From positions 102,564 to 166,563 of the forward strand of contig NZ_JABFDM010000013.1 of assembly GCF_013178945.1 (NCBI RefSeq): 64,000 nt of DNA, written 5' to 3'. Shown here in pieces: positions 1 through 9,142 of the stretch. A program made the translations under genes and the position numbers. Position 1 is the first letter of the stretch, and each line of letters opens with the position of its first letter. Source of the stretch: Bradyrhizobium aeschynomenes (GTDB lineage: Bacteria > Pseudomonadota > Alphaproteobacteria > Rhizobiales > Xanthobacteraceae). The notes under the pieces were generated by a model, which saw only the letters and a program-made list of their open reading frames with translations, did not search any database and was not told the origin of the DNA.

Positions 1-618
1 GTCAAGACGCCCGAGCAATTGGTGACCCTGGCCTCGATCGTGGAGAAGGAGACCGGCAAGCCGGACGAGCGCAGCCGTGTCGCCGCGGTGTTCGTGAACC
101 GGCTGAGGCAGCGGATCAAGCTGCAGTCCGATCCGACCATCATCTACGGCCTGGTCGGCGGCAAGGGGACGCTGGGACGTCCGATCAAGCGCAGCGAGAT
201 CACTCAGCCCTCGCCCTACAACACCTATGTGATCGAGGGCCTGCCGCCCGGGCCAATCTCGAATCCCGGCCGCGCCTCGCTGGAAGCGACGGCGAATCCG
301 GCGCGCACGCGCGATCTGTATTTCGTGGCTGACGGCACCGGCGGCCATGCCTTCACCGAGACCTACGACCTGCACCAGAAGAACGTCGCGAAGCTCAGGG
401 CGATGGAACGGCAGACCCAGAACGACACCGTCGAGCCGGACGAGGCGTTGCCTGCCGTTGCCGGCGGAGCGGTGGATCCGGCGGCCGGGGCAACCACTCC
501 CAGGGCGCCGGCGGGGGCGAAGAAGCCGCCCGCCAGCCGTGCCCCCGGCGGCGCTGCTCCCGGCAATGGGGCACGGCAGGGCGCCGCACAGCCGACCCCG
601 CCGGTCGTTCAGCAATAA
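1..618 (+). CDS. mltG: Endolytic murein transglycosylase MltG, C-terminal part
   Basis: This is the last 205 codons of a gene that begins before the window. MltG is an inner-membrane lytic transglycosylase that cleaves nascent peptidoglycan glycan strands and so ends their elongation. The visible part carries the YceG-fold catalytic signature, with the segment LASIVEKETG (the Glu there is the expected catalytic residue), then VFVNRL and LQSDPTIIYG. A low-complexity Ala/Pro/Gly tail fills the last 60 or so residues, a tail type often seen in Bradyrhizobium orthologues. The frame is open from base 1 and ends at TAA 616-618. It lies upstream of yicC and gmk on the same strand, a usual alphaproteobacterial order. 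Family call is secure; the true start cannot be seen. Confidence 0.93.
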   Translation, partial: VKTPEQLVTLASIVEKETGKPDERSRVAAVFVNRLRQRIKLQSDPTIIYGLVGGKGTLGRPIKRSEITQPSPYNTYVIEGLPPGPISNPGRASLEATANPARTRDLYFVADGTGGHAFTETYDLHQKNVAKLRAMERQTQNDTVEPDEALPAVAGGAVDPAAGATTPRAPAGAKKPPASRAPGGAAPGNGARQGAAQPTPPVVQQ

Positions 619-741
619 TTTCCCACGCAGGCCGGCCGCGCAGAACCGGGCTTAACATTTGCCCAAAAGCCCGTAAGGTTCGCGCACTTTTGGCGGGGCG
701 AGTCTGTCCCCCGCTGCTGATGTGCCGGAGAGATTGACGAA

Positions 742-1629
742 ATGGCGCTGTCGAGCATGACCGGCTTTGCCCGTAGCCACGGGGCAAGCGGTCCCTACTC
801 GTTCGAGTGGGAGTTGAAGTCGGTCAATGCCAAGGGATTGGACGTCCGGGTGCGCCTGCCGCAGGGCTGGGACGAGGTCGAGGCGTTCGCCAAGAAGCGC
901 GCCACCGAGGTGCTCTCCCGGGGCACCGTCTATGCGAACCTCACCGTGAAGCGTGCCGAGACCGGTACGACCGTGCGCATCAACGAGGACGTGCTGGCTG
1001 CTGTCGTGAAGGTCGCGGGCTCGCTCGCCGGCAGGATCGATGCTGTCGCGCCGAGCATCGATGGCCTGTTGTCCATCAAGGGCGTGATCGAGGTCGCCGA
1101 GCCGGAGAGCGACGAGGCCGAGGACAAGGCTGCCAAGGACGCCGCTATGGCGTCGTTCGAAACTGCTCTGAAGCATCTCGTCGAGATGCGCCGGCGCGAG
1201 GGCGACACGCTCGGGCAGATCCTCAACCAGCGCGTCGACGAGATCGAAACGCTGGCGAAGAAGGCGGAAGCATCGCCCGGCCGCAAGCCCGAAGCCGTCA
1301 AGGCCCGGCTCGCGGAGCAGGTTGCGGCCTTGCTCGAAACGTCCGATCGCTTCGATCCCGATCGCCTGGCGCAGGAGGCGCTGCTGATCGCGGCCAAGGC
1401 CGACGTGCGCGAGGAGCTCGATCGCATCGCCTCGCACATCGCGCAGGCGCGCGAGATGCTCGGCAAGGGCGGACCTGTCGGCCGCCGGCTCGACTTCCTC
1501 TCCCAGGAATTCCACCGCGAGGTCAACACCACCTGCTCGAAGTCGAACGACATCGAACTGACGAATACGGGACTCGAGATGAAGACCGTGGTCGAGCAGT
1601 TCCGCGAACAGGTCCAGAATCTGGAGTGA
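742..1629 (+). CDS. yicC: YicC family endoribonuclease
   Basis: The 295-residue protein matches the YicC family, hexameric metal-dependent endoribonucleases implicated in RNA turnover. It opens with the typical MTGFARS segment (residues 5-11). The YicC N-terminal domain fills about the first 160 residues. The C-terminal DUF1732-type domain ends with the family signature around GRRLDFLSQEFHREVNT and TVVEQFREQVQNLE, which is the expected extreme C terminus. Length is normal. Start ATG 742 follows a purine-rich GGAGAGATTGACGAA stretch. The stop lies 3 nt before the gmk start, so the two are almost certainly co-transcribed and possibly translationally coupled, an arrangement common in Proteobacteria. 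Confidence 0.95.
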   Translation: MALSSMTGFARSHGASGPYSFEWELKSVNAKGLDVRVRLPQGWDEVEAFAKKRATEVLSRGTVYANLTVKRAETGTTVRINEDVLAAVVKVAGSLAGRIDAVAPSIDGLLSIKGVIEVAEPESDEAEDKAAKDAAMASFETALKHLVEMRRREGDTLGQILNQRVDEIETLAKKAEASPGRKPEAVKARLAEQVAALLETSDRFDPDRLAQEALLIAAKADVREELDRIASHIAQAREMLGKGGPVGRRLDFLSQEFHREVNTTCSKSNDIELTNTGLEMKTVVEQFREQVQNLE

Positions 1630-1632
1630 TCC

Positions 1633-2292
1633 ATGGCGGCTCACGACGGAAGCTTTGATGGAGTCGAGCGGCGCGGCCTGATGTTCGTGCTGTCATCGCC
1701 TTCAGGGGCGGGCAAGACGACGCTGTCGCGCCTGCTGATCGAGCGCATGTCGGGCCTGCGGATGTCTGTCTCGGCGACGACGCGGCCGATGCGGCCGGGT
1801 GAGGTCGACGGCCGCGACTATCACTTCGTCGACCGGGCGCGCTTCGAGGACATGGCCAAGCGCAACGAGCTGCTCGAATGGGCCACTGTGTTCGACAACC
1901 GCTATGGCACGCCGCGCGCGCCGGTCGAAGCGGCGTTGTCGGCGGGCCAGGACGTGCTGTTCGACATCGACTGGCAGGGCACGCAGCAGCTGCGCGAGAA
2001 GGCGCGGCAGGACGTGGTCAGCGTGTTCATCCTGCCGCCGTCCGCCGCCGATCTGGAGAAGCGTCTCCACACGCGCGCGCAGGACTCCGATGAGGTCATC
2101 CGCGGGCGCATGAGCCGGGCCAGCCACGAGATGAGCCACTGGGCGGAGTACGACTACATCGTCATCAACCGCAACGTCGACGACGCGTTTGCCGAGGTGC
2201 AGTCGATCCTCAAGGCCGAGCGCCTGAAGCGCGAGCGCCGGACCGGGTTGACGACCTTCGTCCGCGAACTGCAGCGCCAGCTCGAAAGCTGA
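1633..2292 (+). CDS. gmk: Guanylate kinase
   Basis: Cytoplasmic enzyme that phosphorylates GMP to GDP with ATP in guanine nucleotide synthesis and salvage. The 219-residue protein shows the P-loop SPSGAGKTT at about residues 22-30. The GMP-binding region with SATTRPMRPGEVDG and the YHFV segment follows, then DVLFDIDWQG and the lid region. An N-terminal extension of about 16 residues precedes LMFVLSSPSG. ATG 1633 is taken as start because it lies 3 nt after the yicC stop, but the codon at 1681 (ATG) would give a standard-length protein. It is the last gene of the mltG-yicC-gmk run; the next gene converges on it. Confidence 0.95.
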   Translation: MAAHDGSFDGVERRGLMFVLSSPSGAGKTTLSRLLIERMSGLRMSVSATTRPMRPGEVDGRDYHFVDRARFEDMAKRNELLEWATVFDNRYGTPRAPVEAALSAGQDVLFDIDWQGTQQLREKARQDVVSVFILPPSAADLEKRLHTRAQDSDEVIRGRMSRASHEMSHWAEYDYIVINRNVDDAFAEVQSILKAERLKRERRTGLTTFVRELQRQLES

Positions 2293-2312
2293 CGTTCCCT
2301 AGTATGCTTGTT

Positions 2313-2362
2313 TGAGCATGATCCTTCGGAAAACCGGTTTCCACTTTTCCGGGTCATTCTCT
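2313..2362. repeat. Dispersed palindromic intergenic repeat (GAGCATGATC...TTTTCCGGGTCATTCTC type)
   Basis: A near-palindrome runs from GAGCATGATCC to GGGTCATTCTC, with an inner GGAAAA/TTTTCC pairing. From memory, closely similar sequences are scattered between genes in Bradyrhizobium and related Rhizobiales; no search was done. It sits between convergent gmk and the large minus-strand protein gene, where it could also act as a bidirectional transcription stop, although it lacks a U-tract. Confidence 0.6.
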
Positions 2363-4748
2363 AGGCTCTGCGGCCGAGGCGCGCCAGGATGTCCTGGATG
2401 CCGTCGAGCGACTCGTCCTGCTGAATGTTGCGAGGCCGAGGCCGCAGAGCCGGCGGCCGCGGAATGAAATCGAGCGGCGGGGTCGCCGGATCCTCGAACG
2501 GCGTCGGCGCGAACGGGGGCCGTTGCTGTGGCGCCCGCTGCTGATGCGGCTGCTGCGGCGTGTGCCGCTTGGGCTGCTGCTGCGGTGGTGGTCTGTCGAT
2601 GAGGGGCGGTGCGGCCGGGATCGATGATCGCGATTCCAGCAGACTCATGAGCTGCGCGGCAGGATCATCGTGGATCTGCAAGACGGGCTGCGGCGCCTCG
2701 ACGGCAAACTCTTCCTGGGCGTCCCGAGGCGGCTCCGTCTCCAGCTCGTCCTCCGGCAAGGAGAAGCGCGACTGCAGCAGATTGATCAGCGCTGCCGCGG
2801 GATCGTCGAGGTCGTCGTCAGCAGCGGCCGTGGGCGCCTCCGGCAGGGCTGCCGCATCAGCCGATGCCATGTTGTCATCCGTCTGATAGGCGGGCTGCCG
2901 CGCTGCATGCGCGCGAAGCGTAGCGATCAGCGCCGCGGCAGGGTCGCCCGATTCGGCCTCCACTGCGCCGGCGGCGGCAGGCTGATCCGATGTGGCAGGT
3001 CCGGGCTGAGCCGCCAGCTGGCGGCTGCGCAGACGATTCATGAGCTGTTGCGCGGCTTGAGATTGAGACATGGCGGCCTCCGCCGCGGGCGGCGGGGGCG
3101 CTTCGACGGCGACGGCTACCGACGGGCTGTCGCCGGTCTCGTTCGTTGCTGCCTGGGTCGTCCGCCGCTTGGCTGCGCGCGACACCAGCAGCGCGGCAAT
3201 CACCTTGGCGGCGTCGAGCGGAGCTGCGCCCGCCGACGGCGATGCGGCCTCGCTGGTGCGGGCCTTGCGTAGAGCCGACACGATCTCGCTGACGTCGACG
3301 GGGGCCGGTGGTGCAGCCGGCGCGGGATCCTGGGCCGGAGGCGCGGGAGGCGGGGTGGTCACGAAGGCTGGCGTTGGAATGGCTGCTGCAGAGCTTTGTG
3401 GCGCCGACCAGGAGCTCGGGGCTGGTTCGGCCGGTGCCGCGTGAGCGGGCGACGCCTGGGGAGCGAGCGCCGCCGCCGCGCTGGCTTTGGCAGCCGCGAT
3501 CTTGACGGCAGCGGCTTGCGCCGCAGCCATCTGGGCAGCAACCATCTGTTGTTGTTGCGTCGGCGGCGCTGTGGGCGCCATCATCGCAACAGGAGCCGGC
3601 TGAGCGGCGGCCGCTGCCATCTGCTCGGCGACGGCAGGCGCACGCCGGGCTGCGGAGCGGTCGGCGAGCTGGTCCGCAGCCTGCCACACGGCGTCGGTGC
3701 TCTGCGGCCGCTGCATGTCCATCGCAGCGTCGAGCTCGCGCCGGCGTGCCGAGACGGGCTGACGATGGTCCGGGTGCTGTGGGGATGCCGCCTGTCGGTG
3801 CTGACGCGACTCCAGGTGCTCCGGCTGGGATGCCGACAGCCGCGCGCTCGCAAGGTCGAGCGCGGAGGCCGGCTGTGAGCCGCGGCCGCTATCGGCCTGA
3901 GGCGCATGGGCCATGCCGCCGCGACCGGCACGCATTCCCGTCGGCGCCGCCTTGGATCGTGGCTTGGTGCGGGCGCGGCGCAATTGCACCGCATCCTCGT
4001 GCCAGCTGCCGTTGCGCCGGCGCCGCCGTCCCATGCGGCTGAGCCGGTAGAGCGCGCTGGCGAGCAGGCCCGAAATTCCGAGTGCGCCGATCACCACCAG
4101 CATCAGCATGTGGATCGGCGCTTCGGGCTTGGTCGCTTTGGACGCGGCGGCACTCTGGCCGTCGCTCGCAGAAGCCGCGGTGGCGCCGGCATCGGCACCG
4201 GCATTGCCGTCATCGGCCATGGCTGCCGGCGCCGTATCCATCGGCGTCGTATCCGCCTGTTGCGGCGGCGCCGACGGCCAGGGCGAGGCATCGAGGCTGC
4301 GCGGCAGGCTGGCGTCCGAGGCCGTCAGGGTCGTGGGTGTGATGGCGAGATTCTGCGGCTTCGGGGTGCCCCTTGGGTCGACGCCGGTGCGCAGGCGGGA
4401 TTGCGGCAGCTCGGCCATCGCGTCGGCGCCAGAGCGCAGGGTTGGACCATCGGTACGTCGCGGTGCCAGCTTAGGGGCGGCGGGCTGGGCGAAGTCCCAG
4501 GGGGCCGGCTGCTGCGTCGCGCGGGCAGGCGCGGCGATCTCGCGGCCATTTGCGTCCTTGAGATACCAGCAGCGGCGATTGGTGCCGCGGTCGAAACGAT
4601 AGTACCAATGCTGAGCGTCGGACTTGTCGCCGGTCGGCTCCGTCAGGCATTCCTCGGCCGTCACGGCAGCGCGCGGCAGCGCGAACAGTACGGTCGCTGC
4701 AATGCCGGTCGCAATGGCAAATGCAACTCCTGCCGTTCGGCTTGCCAT
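2361..4748 (-). CDS. Large Ala/Pro/Gln-rich single-span membrane protein with a repeated short helical motif
   Basis: Not assigned to a named family. The 795-residue protein has a signal peptide (about residues 1-30). A small aromatic/cysteine segment follows at 47-63 (HWYYRFDRGTNRRCWYL). A single transmembrane helix at about 212-234 is followed by an RRRRR cluster, implying that the long C-terminal part is cytoplasmic. Residues 240-480 are low complexity (Ala, Gln, Pro). From residue 484 to the end the sequence carries seven degenerate copies of a motif close to D-x-A-A-x-L-I-x-x-L-x-S-R. They start at about 484, 511, 563, 601, 648, 694 and 781. The motif looks like an amphipathic helix separated by Pro-rich linkers. 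Start ATG 4748 opens directly into the signal peptide. The function is unknown; a scaffold or multi-site docking role is speculation. Confidence 0.75.
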   Translation of the reverse strand: MASRTAGVAFAIATGIAATVLFALPRAAVTAEECLTEPTGDKSDAQHWYYRFDRGTNRRCWYLKDANGREIAAPARATQQPAPWDFAQPAAPKLAPRRTDGPTLRSGADAMAELPQSRLRTGVDPRGTPKPQNLAITPTTLTASDASLPRSLDASPWPSAPPQQADTTPMDTAPAAMADDGNAGADAGATAASASDGQSAAASKATKPEAPIHMLMLVVIGALGISGLLASALYRLSRMGRRRRRNGSWHEDAVQLRRARTKPRSKAAPTGMRAGRGGMAHAPQADSGRGSQPASALDLASARLSASQPEHLESRQHRQAASPQHPDHRQPVSARRRELDAAMDMQRPQSTDAVWQAADQLADRSAARRAPAVAEQMAAAAAQPAPVAMMAPTAPPTQQQQMVAAQMAAAQAAAVKIAAAKASAAAALAPQASPAHAAPAEPAPSSWSAPQSSAAAIPTPAFVTTPPPAPPAQDPAPAAPPAPVDVSEIVSALRKARTSEAASPSAGAAPLDAAKVIAALLVSRAAKRRTTQAATNETGDSPSVAVAVEAPPPPAAEAAMSQSQAAQQLMNRLRSRQLAAQPGPATSDQPAAAGAVEAESGDPAAALIATLRAHAARQPAYQTDDNMASADAAALPEAPTAAADDDLDDPAAALINLLQSRFSLPEDELETEPPRDAQEEFAVEAPQPVLQIHDDPAAQLMSLLESRSSIPAAPPLIDRPPPQQQPKRHTPQQPHQQRAPQQRPPFAPTPFEDPATPPLDFIPRPPALRPRPRNIQQDESLDGIQDILARLGRRA

Positions 4749-5140
4749 TGACGACTCCGGATACGCTTACGCAACGGCGCGTTCTCGGAAACAAGTTGGG
4801 TGGCAATGAGCCGCAATTCCGGATTAATTCTGGCTCGGTCCTTTCGTGCCCGAGTGCGGCTTTTTTCCCACAAGAGATTCTGTCTGCCTTCGCGGTTTTG
4901 GCCGCGATGTCGCGCCAAATCGGTCGCATCGGTGACGACCGACGGCATGTTTCACCCTCCGCGATCAGGGAGATGGCGCCGACAACCGCTAGGTTTGTGG
5001 ACGAACGATCTGTGGACGGGACGCAGGGCATTGCGGTCGCATCACCCTCCGCCTGATCGCAAGGTGGCCGGGGCGAGGGGAGCAGCAGGCGGCGACGGTG
5101 CAAGACCTGCGGCCGCCTGCGCGATGATGGCCACGGCTCA
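4749..5140. other. Intergenic region, no gene supported
   Basis: This 392-base stretch separates the start of the large membrane protein gene (minus strand) from the end of the alcohol dehydrogenase gene (minus strand). It must hold the promoter and leader of the membrane protein gene. Short open frames here lack a plausible start or protein-like composition. A T6 tract near 4864 has no convincing upstream stem. Confidence 0.5.
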
Positions 5141-6199
5141 TCAGTTCGTGAGGACCACCCGCCCGACCACGTGTCCGGCCCGCAGCGCATCGATCCACTT
5201 CTGCACGTCGCCCATCGGCTCCTCGCGCATCGGCGGCGGCTTGATCTTTCCGGCGCGGGCCAGCGCCATCAACTCGTGCGCCTCAGTCAGGGTGCCGACC
5301 ATGAAGCCTTCGATGGTCATGCGCTTGTAGACCCATTGAACCATCGGCAGGGTGAACTGGCCCCCCATCAGTCCGGACACGACGATCTTGCCGCCGCGTG
5401 CAACAACGGACACCGCGAAGGCCATCGACTTCTCGTTGCCGGCGAAATCGACGACCTCGTCGAAGCCGCCCTCGGTCTCCTTGAGGATGCGCTTGATCAC
5501 ATCCGGTTCGGCCGGGTCGTAGGCCGTCGCTGCGCCATTCTTCAGCGCCGTCTCGCGCGCGGCGGCCGAAAGATCGGCCACCGAGATCGGCTGCTTGAAC
5601 ATCGCCTGCGCGAACGACAGCCCCATCATGCCGACGCCGCCGAGTCCGATCAGCAGCAGATTGCGCTGGCGCGGCCGGTCCACGAGGCGCTTGAGCGCGC
5701 CATAGGCCGTGACGCCGGAGCACATCAGCGTCGCGGCCTGGTTGACCGGCAGCGGATCGTATTCCAGCAGATACTTCGCATCCGGCACCAGCACGTGGGT
5801 GGCGAAGCCGCCGTCGATCGAGACGCCGAGGAAGCGCTGCTTGGCGCACAGATTCTCGTCGCCATTGACGCAGTCGCGGCACTGGCCGCAGCCGATCCAT
5901 GGAAAAACCGCGCGCCGGGCGCCGATCAGCTCCTTCGGCACGTCCGGTCCGACCTCGTCGACCACGCCGGCGATCTCATGGCCGAGCGTGAAGGGCAGGG
6001 TCATGCCGCGCGTCGTGTCCAGGCGCTTGCCATTGCCGAGATCGGCATAGCCATCCTGGATGTGCAAATCGGAGTGACAGAGGCCGCAGCGCTCGATGCG
6101 AACCAGAACTTCGCGGCCTTGCGGCTTCGGTGTCTCGACGATCGTCTCGCACAGCGGCGCGTCGAACTTGACGAGCGATTGGCGGCGCATCAACGCCAT
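5141..6199 (-). CDS. Zinc-dependent alcohol dehydrogenase (MDR superfamily)
   Basis: Medium-chain NAD(P)-dependent alcohol dehydrogenase of 352 residues, normal for the family. Visible features in order: CGLCHSD (Cys41 a likely catalytic zinc ligand), GHE at 73-75 (His74 second ligand), and the structural-zinc loop with Cys104, Cys107, Cys110 and Cys118. A further Cys in LMCSGVTAYGAL is the likely third catalytic ligand. The dinucleotide-binding motif IGLGGVGMMG follows in the Rossmann domain. It is closest in appearance to the primary-alcohol (AdhP-like) group, but the substrate cannot be told from sequence. It is separated from rsmA by only 26 nt on the same strand, so it may be transcribed with the lptF-rsmA operon, though it has no functional link to it. 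Confidence 0.9.
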   Translation of the reverse strand: MALMRRQSLVKFDAPLCETIVETPKPQGREVLVRIERCGLCHSDLHIQDGYADLGNGKRLDTTRGMTLPFTLGHEIAGVVDEVGPDVPKELIGARRAVFPWIGCGQCRDCVNGDENLCAKQRFLGVSIDGGFATHVLVPDAKYLLEYDPLPVNQAATLMCSGVTAYGALKRLVDRPRQRNLLLIGLGGVGMMGLSFAQAMFKQPISVADLSAAARETALKNGAATAYDPAEPDVIKRILKETEGGFDEVVDFAGNEKSMAFAVSVVARGGKIVVSGLMGGQFTLPMVQWVYKRMTIEGFMVGTLTEAHELMALARAGKIKPPPMREEPMGDVQKWIDALRAGHVVGRVVLTN

Positions 6200-6225
6200 G
6201 ATGAATCTCCCTGAAATGCTTGTTG

Positions 6226-7086
6226 TTAGGTCTTGTTGTCGTTGCGACTATTGGTCAATTCGCGAGCCATGGCAACAAAGCCGGACACCGGGATGGTCTC
6301 GGCGCGACGGGTGGGATCGACGCCGGCGGCCGCTGCCAGCCGCGCGGGATCGGCAGGCAGGGACTTCAGGCTCTGCCGCAGCATCTTGCGCCGCTGGCCG
6401 AAGGCGGCGGCGGCGACCTGCTCCAGCGCGCGGCGGTCACACGGCTCGGGCGCCGCGCGGGGCACCAGCCGCACCACGGACGAGGTGACCTTCGGCGGCG
6501 GCACGAAGGCGGACGGCGAGATGTCGAACAGGATCTTGGTCTCGCAGCGCCAGTTGGCGAGCACGCCCAGCCGGCCGTAGGCCTCCTCGTTCTCGCGCGC
6601 GACGATGCGCTCGGCGACCTCGCGCTGGAACATCAGCACCATCATGTCGTACCAGGGCGGCCACGGCTCGGCGGAGAGCCAGCCGATCAAAAGGTGCGTC
6701 GCGATGTTGTAGGGCAGGTTGGCGACGATCTTCGCCTTGGTGCTTCCGAGATAGGGAGCGACATCAAAGGTCCGTGCATCGCCGCAGACGATCTCCAGCC
6801 GCCCGGGATAATGGTCGGCGATCGCCTGCAGTGCAGGAATCGCGCGCTCGTCGTGCTCGACCGCGATCACATGGCGGGCGCCGAGCGCGAGCAGGGCCCG
6901 CGTCAGGCCTCCCGGACCCGGGCCGATCTCCACCACGGTGGCGTCCTCCAGGGGACCTGCGGCGCGCGCGATCCGGGCCGTGAGGTTGAGATCGAGCAGG
7001 AAATTCTGGCCGAGCGCCTTGCGTGCCGACAGCTGGTGCTCGCGGATGACCTCGCGCAGCGGCGGGAGGTCGTCGATCGCGCTCAT
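6226..7086 (-). CDS. rsmA: 16S rRNA dimethyladenosine transferase RsmA (KsgA)
   Basis: SAM-dependent enzyme that dimethylates two adjacent adenines in the 3-prime terminal helix of 16S rRNA during 30S maturation. The 286-residue protein shows KALGQNFLLD near the N terminus, the SAM motif VVEIGPGPGGLTRALL, the acidic motif VIAVEHDERAIP and the catalytic NLPYNIATHLLI. A C-terminal helical domain follows. The frame stays open upstream to 7296, but that extension lies inside pdxA. ATG 7086 is preferred because it overlaps the pdxA stop as ATGA (7083-7086), a coupling arrangement, and gives the family's usual N terminus. Confidence 0.95.
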   Translation of the reverse strand: MSAIDDLPPLREVIREHQLSARKALGQNFLLDLNLTARIARAAGPLEDATVVEIGPGPGGLTRALLALGARHVIAVEHDERAIPALQAIADHYPGRLEIVCGDARTFDVAPYLGSTKAKIVANLPYNIATHLLIGWLSAEPWPPWYDMMVLMFQREVAERIVARENEEAYGRLGVLANWRCETKILFDISPSAFVPPPKVTSSVVRLVPRAAPEPCDRRALEQVAAAAFGQRRKMLRQSLKSLPADPARLAAAAGVDPTRRAETIPVSGFVAMARELTNSRNDNKT

Positions 7087-8084
7087 GACGATTGGCTGGC
7101 CATGCGCGCGGCGAGCTGGAGAGCCGCGATCAGGCTCGCCGGGTTGGCGGTGCCCTTGCCGGCGATGCCGAAGGCCGTGCCGTGATCCGGCGAGGTGCGG
7201 ATGAAGGGCAGGCCGAGCGTCACGTTGACCCCTTCGTCGAACGCCAGCGTCTTGATCGGGATCAGCGCCTGGTCGTGGTACATGCAGACGGCGCAATCAT
7301 AGCTCTTGCGCGCGGCATCGTGAAACATCGTGTCGGCCGGCAGCGGCCCCTGCACGTCGAGTCCCGCATTGCGCAGGGTCGCGATCGCCGGCGCGATGAT
7401 CGTGTCCTCCTCGGTGCCCATCGTGCCATCCTCGCCGGCATGCGGATTGAGTCCGGACATGGCGATGCGCGGCCGTGAGACGCCGAAATAGCGCCGCAGA
7501 CTGGCGGCGACGATGCGCGTCGTCGAGGTGATCAGCGGGCTCGTCAGTTGCTCGATCGCCTCGCGCAAGGACACGTGGATGGTCACGGGCACGACGGCCA
7601 GCGTCGGTGACCACAGCATCATGACGGGCTGCGGCACCGCGCCGCCGTCGGCAGCGAGCTCGGCGAGGAATTCGGTGTGACCCGGATGCGAGAAGCCGGC
7701 GCGGTACAGCACGGCCTTGGCGATCGGATTGGTGACGACGGCGCCGGCCCGTCCGGCCCTCACATCGGCAACGGCCTGGCGGATCGCGCCGATGGCGGCC
7801 TCGGCGCTGGTCGCATCGGGGCGGCCGGGCAAGGCGGTAACGCGATGACCCGTGGAGACCACGGGAAGTGCCGCTGCAAAGGCCTCCGGCGCCTGTTCGG
7901 GTCGCACCTCGGCGACGGGAACGGGGAGATCGAGCAGCTTGGCGCGCTGCGCCAGAAGAGCCGGGTCGCCGAGCACGTAGAAGGCGGGGAGACCGAGTGC
8001 ATTGCGGCGCAGCCAGGCCTGCAACGTGATGTCGGGTCCGATGCCTGCGGGCTCCCCCAGGGTTAGCGCAAGGGGCTTGGTCAT
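7083..8084 (-). CDS. pdxA: 4-hydroxythreonine-4-phosphate dehydrogenase
   Basis: NAD-dependent enzyme of the DXP-dependent vitamin B6 pathway. It oxidises 4-phosphohydroxy-L-threonine, whose product condenses with deoxyxylulose phosphate through PdxJ. The 333-residue protein starts TLGEPAGIGPDI as in the family. Metal-binding histidines are visible in SHPGHTEFLAEL, GLNPHAGEDG and MYHDQALIPIK. Start ATG 8084 shares one base with the surA stop (TGATG), and its own stop overlaps the rsmA start. The surA-pdxA-rsmA order is also found in enterobacteria, where the lpt, pdxA and ksgA genes cluster. Confidence 0.95.
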   Translation of the reverse strand: MTKPLALTLGEPAGIGPDITLQAWLRRNALGLPAFYVLGDPALLAQRAKLLDLPVPVAEVRPEQAPEAFAAALPVVSTGHRVTALPGRPDATSAEAAIGAIRQAVADVRAGRAGAVVTNPIAKAVLYRAGFSHPGHTEFLAELAADGGAVPQPVMMLWSPTLAVVPVTIHVSLREAIEQLTSPLITSTTRIVAASLRRYFGVSRPRIAMSGLNPHAGEDGTMGTEEDTIIAPAIATLRNAGLDVQGPLPADTMFHDAARKSYDCAVCMYHDQALIPIKTLAFDEGVNVTLGLPFIRTSPDHGTAFGIAGKGTANPASLIAALQLAARMASQSS

Positions 8085-9028
8085 CAGCGATATTCGATCA
8101 TCGCCGCCTTGCGGACTTCCTGCAGATAGGCCTTGGAGGTCGCCTCGTATTTCTTCGCGTACATCTGCTCCTTGATCTCGCGCTTCTTCGGCGTGTCGAT
8201 CGTCGTCGGCGTGCGCGCGCAGAGGGCCACCATCTGGATGCCCTGCTTGGTGGCTTCAGGCGGGGTCAGATGGCCGATCGGCGTGTCGTCGAGCAGCTTG
8301 CGCAAGTTCGGCGGGATGTCGGCAGAAGTCTTGATCACGATCTCCTTGATCACGGCATTGGCCGTCGTTCTAAGGATGGAGTTGGCGTCGGCGCAACTCT
8401 GGATCCTCGCGCGCAGGGCTTCCGCTTCCTTATGCCGGACTTCCATCGCGCCCTGATTGGACGAATTGGCGACGATCAGAACCACCGGCTGCATCTTGTA
8501 CTCGAACGCCTGGCCCTGCTGGTCCGAGTCGCCGCCCGCCGCCGCGACGGCTGCAGCCACGTCCTTGTCGGAGACGATCAGGCGTTCCTTGTAGCGGCCG
8601 CGCACGAGGCTGGTCCAGACGATCTCCGCCTTGATGCGGGCCTTGAGCGTCTCCGGCCGGACGCCCTGGCTCTCGAGCGATTTGGTGAGCTGATCGGCAT
8701 TGAGGCGCATGCGGGAGCCCATGCCGGCGTAGGACTGGTCGACGTCAGCGGAGGTCGGCTCGACGCCGAATTTCTTGCCTTCCTTGATCTTCACCTTGTC
8801 GTCGATCAGCTCGTTGATGACCTCCTGGCGAGACTGCTGCTTGCGGGTGCTCAGGAAGTTCAGCTTGGTGCGCTGCTCGACGTCGTAATTGGTGATGGGA
8901 TCGCCATTCACCATGACGACGATGCTCTGAGCCTGGGCCGAGATCATGCCACAGCCCCAGACCAGCGCGGCAACCGCGCAGATCGTCAGGGCCCGAAGGC
9001 GAGGAGGGAACGCAATCGTCATGGCCAA
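8084..9028 (-). CDS. surA: SurA-type periplasmic chaperone / peptidyl-prolyl isomerase
   Basis: Periplasmic chaperone expected to help outer-membrane proteins such as LptD fold. The 314-residue protein has a signal peptide ending near residue 34 (SAQAQS). A SurA N-terminal domain starts IVVMVNGDPITNYDVEQR and continues through about residue 170. It is shorter than the enterobacterial protein (about 428 residues) and has room for only one parvulin-like domain. The remaining C-terminal sequence is diverged, so isomerase activity is uncertain. It lies 114 nt downstream of lptD, its probable client, on the same strand. Confidence 0.88.
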   Translation of the reverse strand: MAMTIAFPPRLRALTICAVAALVWGCGMISAQAQSIVVMVNGDPITNYDVEQRTKLNFLSTRKQQSRQEVINELIDDKVKIKEGKKFGVEPTSADVDQSYAGMGSRMRLNADQLTKSLESQGVRPETLKARIKAEIVWTSLVRGRYKERLIVSDKDVAAAVAAAGGDSDQQGQAFEYKMQPVVLIVANSSNQGAMEVRHKEAEALRARIQSCADANSILRTTANAVIKEIVIKTSADIPPNLRKLLDDTPIGHLTPPEATKQGIQMVALCARTPTTIDTPKKREIKEQMYAKKYEATSKAYLQEVRKAAMIEYR

Positions 9029-9142
9029 GCTTCGCTGTTCGCAATGGATCCAACTGAAAGCGGCGCCACGGCTCTCAACCGCAAGACTCTCGACGCGGGC
9101 CTCTTCTCAGACCCAAGGGAGCCGGCCGGAGACTGGCGCGCG

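Noticed and set aside
4858..4870. T6 tract as a possible terminator
   Set aside because: No convincing stem precedes it on the plus strand, and no gene ends there.
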